Below are positions 1 to 4,894 of a DNA stretch of 5,161 nucleotides, piece after piece. A program made the position numbers and the translations under genes. This DNA comes from Globobulimina sp. Taxonomy: Eukaryota; Foraminifera; Rotaliida. The notes below the pieces were generated by a model. That model was not told the origin of the DNA, made no database searches, and saw only the letters and a list, made by a program, of their open reading frames with translations. Numbering within the stretch: position 1 is the stretch's first letter; each line of letters starts with the position of its first letter. The DNA is taken from positions 1 through 5,161 of the forward strand of contig PIVH01000691.1 of NCBI GenBank assembly GCA_003354225.1. The letters run 5' to 3'.

Positions 1-162
1 ATTGGTACTGATATCATTTGATTTATTGCATGATATTGTACGCCAAAAACGTCTGCCATAGTCCTTGCACGTTTGTATGTATTTATTTAATCGGACATTA
101 TAATCGTTTTTCGCTGTTAAGTGATTCAATCTAGGGTTTATAAGAGATTTCTTAATTCTAAA
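1..162 (-). CDS. Partial coding-looking segment, function unknown, cut by the left edge
   Basis: One minus-strand frame is open for 54 codons from just after a TAA (163-165) to the window edge, which is long for DNA this AT-rich. The peptide looks like real protein: it is mixed in composition and contains stretches such as NDYNVRLNKYIQTCKDYGRR followed by FWRTISCNK. It has no ATG, so it would be an internal exon or the middle of a gene. A plausible splice acceptor, AATTTAG on the minus strand ending at position 158, lies just inside the open stretch, so an exon could start at 157 and run off the edge. I do not recognise the family. Basic and aromatic residues (YGRRFWR) would suit a nucleic-acid enzyme or mobile-element protein, but that is only a guess. 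It may instead be a decayed fragment. Confidence 0.35.
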
Positions 163-210
163 TTATTTTTTGAAACTCACAACCACGAAGTTCGGTGTTT
201 TATTTAGTCA

Positions 211-231
211 CGTACTACGTACTACGTACTA
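211..231. repeat. 7-bp tandem repeat, three copies
   Basis: The unit CGTACTA occurs three times with no mismatch. It sits in the non-genic left part of the window. No function can be assigned. Confidence 0.85.
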
Positions 232-318
232 CACCAATTATGCTTTGAGTGTGTCACTAAAAAGTTTTTCACTTAAAAATTTTTTAACCCCCCTATTCAT
301 CGATTTCACCCCCCTCGA

Positions 319-354
319 TTTTCCCGAGAATTTTCCCGAGAATTTTCCCGAGAA
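319..354. repeat. 12-bp tandem repeat, three perfect copies, with GAAttTTC pairs
   Basis: The unit TTTTCCCGAGAA occurs three times, followed by a further TTTTC. Each junction makes GAA-TT-TTC (328-335, 340-347, 352-359), the inverted nGAAnnTTCn pair recognised by heat-shock factors. The pairs are separated by four bases (CCGA), not the two of a continuous heat-shock element, so this is at best a gapped version. In one plus frame the unit reads Phe-Pro-Glu-Asn, which is simply a consequence of the 12-bp period. It follows two C-rich runs (around 288-293 and 309-314), each next to a TCGATTT. Confidence 0.8.
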
Positions 355-483
355 TTTTCAATTTTTCCACCAGTCGAACTTTTCGCGAACAAAGTGTAGT
401 AAAATCTATCAAATATCGTAAATATTCTGATTTTCATGAATTATTATCGATTATTCTCATTTTTCATGGAGAATCTCCAAAAT

Positions 484-803
484 ATTTTCATGGATTAGTG
501 TCATTTTCATGGATTATTGTCATTTTCATGGATTATTCTCATTTTTCATGGATTATTCTCATTTTCATGGATTATTATCATTTTCATGGATTATTATCAT
601 TTTCATGGATTATTATCATTTTTCATGGATTATTCTCATTTTTCATGGATTATTATCATTTTCATGGATTATTCTCATTTTTCATGGATTATTATCATTT
701 TCATGGATTATTTTTTCATTGATTATTATCATTTTTCATGGATTATCGTCATTTTTCATGGATTTTTGTCATTTTCATGGATTATTCTCATTTTCATGGA
801 TTC
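484..803. repeat. Minisatellite with alternating 19/20-bp unit, about 17 copies
   Basis: The core ATTTTCATGGATTATTNTC is repeated head to tail. The CATGGA cores start at 489, 508, 527, 547, 566, 585, 604, 624, 644, 663, 683, 702, 737, 757, 776 and 795, with one degenerate shortened copy (CATTGA) at 717. Spacing is 19 or 20 bp depending on whether the T run has four or five bases; the variable base before TC is A, C or G. Diverged relatives extend left to about 435, including an 11-bp palindrome GGAGAATCTCC at 468-478. Long overlapping open frames across it come from stop-free repeat periodicity and are not genes. No function is evident. Confidence 0.95.
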
Positions 804-810
804 TGATTTT

Positions 811-890
811 TCGAAAACGTTTTCGACTAGTTTAGGTTAGAAATATTTTCGTTTTTTTTGAAAACGTTTCTGACTAGTTTAGGTTAGAAA
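811..890. repeat. 31-bp direct repeat at 47-bp spacing, first copy containing a 16-bp palindrome
   Basis: Copies at 813-843 and 860-890 both run from GAAAACGTTT to GACTAGTTTAGGTTAGAAA and differ only in two central bases (TC versus CT). The first copy starts within a perfect 16-bp palindrome, TCGAAAACGTTTTCGA (811-826), which the two-base change destroys in the second. The TTTAGGTTAG string resembles arthropod-type telomere units but is not arrayed, so I do not call it telomeric. Confidence 0.85.
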
Positions 891-932
891 AGTTTTTGAG
901 CAAAATCGTCAAGCATCACCAACATCATCAAG

Positions 933-1003
933 CATCACCATCCTTTCGTTCCAAGTCATCATCACCATCCTTTCGTCCGAAGTCATCATCACTACCATGT
1001 AAG
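933..1003 (+). repeat. 27-bp repeat reading as a His-rich peptide, ending at a splice donor
   Basis: Two full 27-bp units (933-959, 960-986) and a partial third (987-1003) are present. In one plus frame, open from 900 after a TGA at 897-899, they read HHHPFVPSH, HHHPFVRSH, then HHYHV. The period is a multiple of three; between the two units one change is synonymous (GTT/GTC, Val) and one replaces Pro with Arg. The tract ends in AAG directly before GTAAGT, a near-consensus donor. There is no in-frame ATG, so if coding this is an internal or terminal exon; otherwise it is a CAT/CAC-rich satellite. Confidence 0.55.
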
Positions 1004-1041
1004 GTAAGTGCAAAAATGTCGTGAAAATAAAAAAAAATGGT

Positions 1042-1085
1042 ATTCTGTCATGGTGATATAAATGAGTTCGAATCTCGTTCAGAAT
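1042..1085 (+). other. tRNA-like acceptor/T-arm fold with B-box-like sequence
   Basis: ATGAG-TTCGAAT-CTCGT (1062-1078) forms a five-pair stem with a seven-base T-loop (one T:G pair), and its GAGTTCGAATC matches a Pol III B box. Directly after it, TCAGAAT (1079-1085) can pair at six of seven positions with ATTCTGT (1042-1048), as in an acceptor stem stacked on a T arm. Only 13 bases connect the arms, so there is no room for normal D and anticodon arms and no A box is visible. This is not a tRNA gene. It may be a relic of a tRNA-derived SINE, a tRNA-like element, or chance. Confidence 0.3.
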
Positions 1086-1121
1086 ATTAACTTGAAAATA
1101 TTCGTAGTAAAAAAAATTCCT

Positions 1122-1151
1122 CTAGGGTTTTAGGGGCTTGTCCCCTCCTAG
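1122..1151. other. Bulged GC-rich hairpin at the candidate splice acceptor
   Basis: CTAGG (1122-1126) pairs with CCTAG (1147-1151), and AGGGG (1132-1136) pairs with CCCCT (1142-1146) around the loop CTTGT. The five bases GTTTT (1127-1131) bulge out on one side. Ten GC-rich pairs stand out in this AT-rich DNA. The right arm is also the pyrimidine tract and AG of the candidate intron. It is not followed by a T run on either strand, so it is not a bacterial terminator. Confidence 0.45.
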
Positions 1152-1332
1152 GTTATCGGAATGCAATGAGATAAATTCTCAAAGTGCGAATCCGTAAAAA
1201 CAGAATGGTCTCTGGCTTTTGATAAATCAATCACATTAAAAATGGCATTATTTATAAGGAATAAAATGGGAGGAATCACTAAGAAATATACATATAAAAG
1301 TAATAAAAAAGGAAAAAATAGGAAATAATTAA

Positions 1333-1358
1333 TTGTATTATTTATTGTATTATTTATT
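1333..1358 (-). terminator. Duplicated polyadenylation signals of the 929-residue gene
   Basis: A 12-bp unit, TTGTATTATTTA on the plus strand, is perfectly duplicated at 1333-1344 and 1345-1356. It places two AATAAA hexamers on the minus strand (1353-1358 and 1341-1346), about 45-65 bases past the TAA at 1404-1406. A minus-strand T-rich stretch follows (complement of about 1306-1320), as expected downstream of a cleavage site. AATAAA is easily found by chance in such AT-rich DNA, so position and duplication are the main support. The rest of 1152-1403 shows no convincing gene. Confidence 0.45.
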
Positions 1359-1403
1359 GGAGATTGTTTGGGTGGCATTCTTTTTTTATGTGAGATCGGA
1401 AAT

Positions 1404-4193
1404 TTATTTATCATCATTTTTATTATTGTTTGCTGCATTATTTTGTCTTCGCTTTACACTCTTTGGTCTTTTGTTGCTTCTCTTGACTTTAAATGGTAAT
1501 TTATTTTTTGATGTACTTTGATTGGTGGCTTTTGCTAATTTATTGTTTACCATATTGACTCGGAAAGATTCTGCTTTTTCATTTCTGGATTGCACATAAT
1601 TCGGCAATTTCGGCGTAACAGAGACTAAATGCAATTTTCTCAATGGCTGTGGTTTACGGCCTCTTTTTTCTGATTTATTCACATTTTTAATTGGCTCCTC
1701 ATCAAATGAATATAATTCGGCGTTGGATTGCTTTCCATGGTTGGAAGAGATTGGTGGCTGACTCATGGATGAAAGGGGGGCATTTCCTGCAGAATATGTA
1801 TTTTGCAAATTCAATGTCGATTGTTTCTCATTTAATATTGCTAATAATGCGTCGCCAATATATGGATTATTGGAGAACGCATCTGCTCCATTTGTCGATT
1901 GTGGATTATTCTCAATTCGGACATCTCGTGATTCAATAATGTCTTTTTTCTCATTAAACTCAATGATTTGCGATACGTCTTCGTCAAAATCTTCCTCCAA
2001 TAAACCATGGCTTAATAATTGTTCTTCTTTAATATCGGGAGTATCTGTTGACGGCAATGGGTTTAATTTGGTTTGCTTGGATTTATTATTATTATTATTT
2101 GAATTATTTTGATTGGTTTGGATAACTTTGGAATAAATTTCAGACATTTCTGCATTATCTGACGGCGCTACATTCAATTTAATTTGCTGATTCTCACTAT
2201 TTTTATCGGTATCTATCAATTTATATAACTCCGATAATTGCAAATCCTCCGTAACCTCACAATGTACCAATTTATAATGATCAATATTCTCAAAATCCAC
2301 GTCTCTCCAATTTACATTGATATTATCCAAATTTTCAAATATTTTCACCAAATTATACGAGTCCGAGCAAACCGCAATATTCAAAGTCCGAATGTGTTTT
2401 GATTTATAGCAACATAAACAACATTCATCTTTATTGCCACATTTATTTCCAAAATGGCCATAATATCCACATCGGATGCATTTAATCGACACAATACCAT
2501 CCATTTCCGACTCCATTTGTGATTGCGTGATTTTGCCCAATTTGTATTTCTGTTTGATTTTATTTAATTGTTTTTGAATATATTTTAATTGTTCCGGACA
2601 CTGGGAATGATTCACAAATTTCTTGCCGCAAACACACGTTTTGGCCGTCGCTAAAAAATCTAAATATAAATTGCTGCGCAAATATACTAAATATTTACGT
2701 AATACTCCCAATCTAAATTGCATCGAAGGGAAACCCAATGAGTCGTCGCCAACAATTAATTTCGGATTTATTCCAGTTACGGTAACCGGAGTTATATAAA
2801 TATTTCTGTCATCAAATAATATCTCGGACTTAAATGGTTTGCCAATAAAATGTACGCAATTATCAGATACCGCCAGTTCCACCATTTTCATCCAACTATC
2901 TATATTTATCCACCACGGTGATGCCAAATCGCAGCCGGTTTCATTACTCATATGAAACAACGTATTCTTACACCAACGTCTGTTTTTAATCTTATTTGTT
3001 ATAATAATATCATCCGAATCTACTGCGTATTTCTCGATTAATTTCATAATATCAACATATAGCGAATTAATATCATTCTTCAAATCATCATACCATAACT
3101 CCGCATTTACTGAGTCATCACTTTCATCCAATTTATTATCTTCATTCATCGGTGTCGGACATGCTCTTTCTTCGTCTAATTCATTTTGGGCAATACGCAG
3201 TCGCTCCAATTTGATTTCGTACGGTTTAATTAAATAAACCAATAGCGGTTTATAGTCGATTTTGGCCATATCATAGTCGAATTGCATTGCTTTTTCAATC
3301 GTATATAGGATAAATGTCGATTGTATATTTGCTTTAATTTTACTTGTTAATATATCATTTAATGAATTATTATTTAATATACTCATTGGGACGTTAAATA
3401 AACACATATTTACAGGGCGCCATTTCACTTTTTTCTTAATGTAATAAATCTCAATTTCATTATGTTTATATCGCGGGAAAGGGATATCCCATTCAAGATC
3501 CATTAAAATCGTTTCCGTGCAAGATCCAACGATCGGATCCAAATGAAGCATCGTTTTATTTTTTATTACTATCGTCGACGGAATTAAATGATGAATGACC
3601 AGACGATGGATTGGATGGTCTGTATTTGTATTTGCATAGATAATTTTAATTGCTTTTGAATAATTTGGATGTTTGCCAATGATCAAATTCATAAAAATAC
3701 TTACTGGGCAATAGATATTTAATGAGTTTGCCGTTACATAAACGTTGCTGACTTTGCATAAATTCTCTAATTCCCAAACATCTCTATATTCCATTAAATC
3801 TCTCGCCACCTTTCTTAAATTAATTGCATCGTATCGGCAGTCCCAAATTGCTCCATTTTTAAGTTCATATTTGACGCAGGCACCGGTTTTCTTAATATTT
3901 CTAATTTGGTCAGCAACTATTTCGGATTTATTGGTTGGTTGCTTTGTTTCAATTTTCTTCAACATTTTCTTATGTTTTCTACGGATAGCACGGCGACGGG
4001 GGGGATATAATGAAGTTTTTAATGAATCCATATTCTTCTCAATAATTGCGGGCAATCTACGATCATCTCTGGTGAATGCATTATACGGCGATGGAGGGGT
4101 CGCCGGGGCAAAGGATGAAGTTTTAATGGGATTAATTTGATTAACATCAGGGCAATACACCCAATCTGGCGCATAAAAATTCACATTTTTCAT
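1404..4193 (-). CDS. Large orphan zinc-knuckle protein, 929 residues, function unknown
   Basis: An uninterrupted 929-codon frame in AT-rich DNA is certainly coding. I do not recognise the family. Visible parts: a basic patch at about 65-80 (RRRAIRRKHKKMLKK), possibly nuclear targeting; a globular-looking region from about 100 to 515 with an acidic insert at 338-375; a first Cys/His group (C520, C522, H529, C532); a helical Lys/Gln-rich linker (534-560); a canonical CX2CX4HX4C zinc knuckle (C572, C575, H580, C585); and further cysteines at 591-595. After about 660 it looks disordered: an Asn run (699-703), an acidic stretch (about 722-750), an AT-hook-like KRGRKPQP (843-850) and a basic tail (901-916). 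Binding of single-stranded nucleic acid by the knuckle and of AT-rich DNA by the hook is inferred from motif knowledge. No polymerase, nuclease, helicase or protease signature is seen. The first ATG has a weak context (C at -3); M55 has a better one. The true N-terminus may instead come from the upstream ORF by splicing. Gag-like, viral or host nuclear protein all remain possible. Confidence 0.85.
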   Translation of the reverse strand: MKNVNFYAPDWVYCPDVNQINPIKTSSFAPATPPSPYNAFTRDDRRLPAIIEKNMDSLKTSLYPPRRRAIRRKHKKMLKKIETKQPTNKSEIVADQIRNIKKTGACVKYELKNGAIWDCRYDAINLRKVARDLMEYRDVWELENLCKVSNVYVTANSLNIYCPVSIFMNLIIGKHPNYSKAIKIIYANTNTDHPIHRLVIHHLIPSTIVIKNKTMLHLDPIVGSCTETILMDLEWDIPFPRYKHNEIEIYYIKKKVKWRPVNMCLFNVPMSILNNNSLNDILTSKIKANIQSTFILYTIEKAMQFDYDMAKIDYKPLLVYLIKPYEIKLERLRIAQNELDEERACPTPMNEDNKLDESDDSVNAELWYDDLKNDINSLYVDIMKLIEKYAVDSDDIIITNKIKNRRWCKNTLFHMSNETGCDLASPWWINIDSWMKMVELAVSDNCVHFIGKPFKSEILFDDRNIYITPVTVTGINPKLIVGDDSLGFPSMQFRLGVLRKYLVYLRSNLYLDFLATAKTCVCGKKFVNHSQCPEQLKYIQKQLNKIKQKYKLGKITQSQMESEMDGIVSIKCIRCGYYGHFGNKCGNKDECCLCCYKSKHIRTLNIAVCSDSYNLVKIFENLDNINVNWRDVDFENIDHYKLVHCEVTEDLQLSELYKLIDTDKNSENQQIKLNVAPSDNAEMSEIYSKVIQTNQNNSNNNNNKSKQTKLNPLPSTDTPDIKEEQLLSHGLLEEDFDEDVSQIIEFNEKKDIIESRDVRIENNPQSTNGADAFSNNPYIGDALLAILNEKQSTLNLQNTYSAGNAPLSSMSQPPISSNHGKQSNAELYSFDEEPIKNVNKSEKRGRKPQPLRKLHLVSVTPKLPNYVQSRNEKAESFRVNMVNNKLAKATNQSTSKNKLPFKVKRSNKRPKSVKRRQNNAANNNKNDDK
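2085..2099 (-). repeat. (ATT)5 microsatellite encoding Asn 699-703
   Basis: A pure trinucleotide run inside the large gene gives five Asn in the disordered part of the protein. Its three-base period keeps the frame, so length changes would be tolerated. Such Asn runs are common in AT-rich genomes. Confidence 0.9.
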
Positions 4194-4215
4194 ACGAATT
4201 ATATTAATTACATAC
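4166..4215 (-). other. Candidate 50-nt intron joining the 153- and 929-codon frames
   Basis: On the minus strand a GTATGT donor starts at 4215, just before the TAA of the upstream ORF (4208-4210). A GCGCCAG acceptor ends at 4166, inside codon 10 of the 929-codon frame. Removing these 50 bases skips both that TAA and the downstream ATG. It joins C4216 to A4165-T4164 as a His codon and leaves the long frame intact from Trp11. The interval is AT-rich with TTAAT-type branch candidates. GT/AG pairs are frequent in such DNA and one in three would keep the frame, so evidence is suggestive only. The alternative is two separate ORFs about 14 bases apart. Confidence 0.4.
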
Positions 4216-4669
4216 GGTAAATTCTCTGGCGGTCCGGCGGGACCATTCTTCCTTGATATTGAACCTGTTTTAATGCAATACTAACATTAATAATTTTGTT
4301 TTTATCTGGTTGAGGATTTGACATCGTATTTCTTTCAATATGTTTGACTTTCGGCATATTATCAATATCTTTTGAGATCATTTTAATGCGTAAATGCGTG
4401 TTATCTGTATACAATATGTATAAAATAATATTCAATAGAAAGTATAAGAATTTATAAACAGGAGAGCATTTTTCAATTATTATGTGTGAAATTATATTGT
4501 TAATTATATTATATTTAATATTAATTTTAATATAGTTATTTGTCAATTCTATATATGCATATTCGTTTTCTTCTGTCTGTGCAGGTTCGAAGAACGAAGT
4601 ACTACCTTTTGAGGCAGCAGCAAGAGTATATATACAGATTAGAAAAGTGAAAAAGTAAGATGTTAGCAT
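4208..4669 (-). CDS. Unknown 153-codon ORF with signal-peptide-like start; possibly several exons
   Basis: Residues 1-20 (MLTSYFFTFLICIYTLAAAS) look like a signal peptide with a possible cleavage near AAA-S. Residues 22-43 and 97-152 have normal protein composition. The middle (about 44-88) is almost all Asn, Ile, Lys, Tyr and Leu from extremely AT-rich DNA; it includes a hydrophobic run (72-87) that could be a membrane segment but looks as much like intron. A GT at 4605 and a good ACAG acceptor ending at 4405 would remove 201 bases without changing frame, but would also remove the coding-like residues 23-43. The frame is also open upstream of the ATG back to a TAA around 4745 and reads like protein (KTLRNQFNPLNIQLW before Met1), so the start is uncertain. 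It ends next to the large gene and may be its N-terminal part. No family recognised. Confidence 0.45.
   Translation of the reverse strand: MLTSYFFTFLICIYTLAAASKGSTSFFEPAQTEENEYAYIELTNNYIKINIKYNIINNIISHIIIEKCSPVYKFLYFLLNIILYILYTDNTHLRIKMISKDIDNMPKVKHIERNTMSNPQPDKNKIINVSIALKQVQYQGRMVPPDRQRIYRM
4231..4244. other. Small GC-rich inverted repeat inside the 153-codon ORF
   Basis: GGTCC-GGCG-GGACC is a perfect five-base inverted repeat with a four-base loop. It forms a GC island in very AT-rich surroundings and falls in codons for VPPDR near the ORF end, about 15 bases before the candidate GTATGT donor. It may simply reflect Pro/Arg codons. Confidence 0.35.
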
Positions 4670-4685
4670 CCACAGTTGGATGTTA

Positions 4686-4871
4686 AGGGGGTTGAATTGA
4701 TTTCTTAGTGTTTTGAAGATACAGACACAGAATATATTTAATTATAGCGTTTCTGTGCTGTTTTCCAGATAGCTTTTAAGGAGTGATCATTTGCTTCAAT
4801 TCCATTATAAATTTCACCCAGTCATTGATTAAGGCATAAGCTGTGATATTCTGCATTCCGTTGGCCATTTC
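4686..4871 (-). pseudogene. Coding-like segment interrupted by a TAA; exons or decayed gene
   Basis: After a TAG (4872-4874) a minus frame stays open for 31 codons (4871-4779). It includes ATG at 4868 and reads EMANGMQNITAYALINDWVK and on to MELKQMITP. It then meets TAA (4776-4778), continues for 30 protein-like codons (KLSGKQHRNAIIKYILCLY and onward) to a second TAA (4683-4685), and is open again for about 25 codons. The composition is natural for protein and not the Asn/Ile/Lys-only noise expected here. There may be introns around the stops, or the gene is dead. A GTAATATG donor (4911) and a GATAG acceptor (4872) would give a 40-nt intron linking it to the segment at 4895-5161. No family recognised. 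Confidence 0.4.
4719..4745. repeat. 27-bp direct repeat, inner copy
   Basis: Twenty-seven bases starting ATACAGACACAG and ending TTTAATTAT are identical to 5135-5161, which ends exactly at the window edge, 416 bp away. Flanks to the left are unrelated. On the minus strand both copies fall in an open frame and read the same nine residues, IIKYILCLY. Confidence 0.9.
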
Positions 4872-4893
4872 CTATCCATATTCTATCCATATT
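4872..4893. repeat. 11-bp tandem duplication CTATCCATATT
   Basis: Two perfect adjacent copies of CTATCCATATT are present, and a related CTTATCCATAATATT follows at 4911-4925. They separate the two coding-like minus-strand segments and lie inside the candidate 40-nt intron (4872-4911). Confidence 0.75.
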
Positions 4894-4894
4894 A

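Larger units (their letters stand above)
1004..1151 (+). other. Candidate plus-strand spliceosomal intron, 148 nt
   Basis: The donor is AAG|GTAAGT. The acceptor is CTTGTCCCCTCCTAG|G with a clear pyrimidine tract. ATATTAACTT (1084-1093) resembles a TACTAAC-type branch site. All three parts are strong for their class. The interval is AT-rich and contains A runs as well as the tRNA-like fold at 1042-1085. Splicing would extend the His-rich frame by about 15 codons (RLSECNEINSQSANP) to a TAA. This would be a short plus-strand transcript converging on the 3' end of the 929-residue gene. No upstream first exon is identified, so this is a prediction from signals only. Confidence 0.4.

Noticed and set aside
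170-421. 83-codon plus-strand ORF with repeated Phe-Pro-Glu-Asn
   Set aside because: The repeat comes from the 12-bp tandem unit, and the remainder is low-complexity Phe/Leu/Ser. No start context, domain or partner supports it.
484-803. CRISPR array
   Set aside because: Units are contiguous with a 19/20-bp period and no unique spacers; there are no cas genes and the context is not prokaryotic.
498-840. Three overlapping plus-strand ORFs of 74-108 codons
   Set aside because: All lie in the 19/20-bp minisatellite, whose unit lacks stops in several frames; the peptides are pure repeats of the unit.
831-890. Telomeric repeat from TTTAGGTTAG
   Set aside because: Only two isolated occurrences exist, both inside a local 31-bp duplication; there is no TTAGG array.
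1042-1085. Functional tRNA gene
   Set aside because: There is no room for D and anticodon arms, no A box and no anticodon loop.
1148-1438. 96-codon minus-strand ORF taken as a whole
   Set aside because: It overlaps the end of the large gene out of frame and runs through the duplicated AATAAA region, giving NNTINNTINY and a poly-hydrophobic run. Only its last third is worth a second look, listed separately.
1333-2112. Plus-strand ORFs of 62, 82 and 115 codons
   Set aside because: They lie antisense within the 929-codon gene and are shadows of its codons.
3745-4140. 131-codon plus-strand ORF
   Set aside because: It is antisense to the N-terminal part of the large gene, whose minus frame is far longer and has recognisable motifs.
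4699-4710. Baculovirus-like late promoter TAAG upstream of the 153-codon ORF
   Set aside because: A single four-base match on the minus strand is expected by chance, and nothing else shows a baculovirus-type genome.
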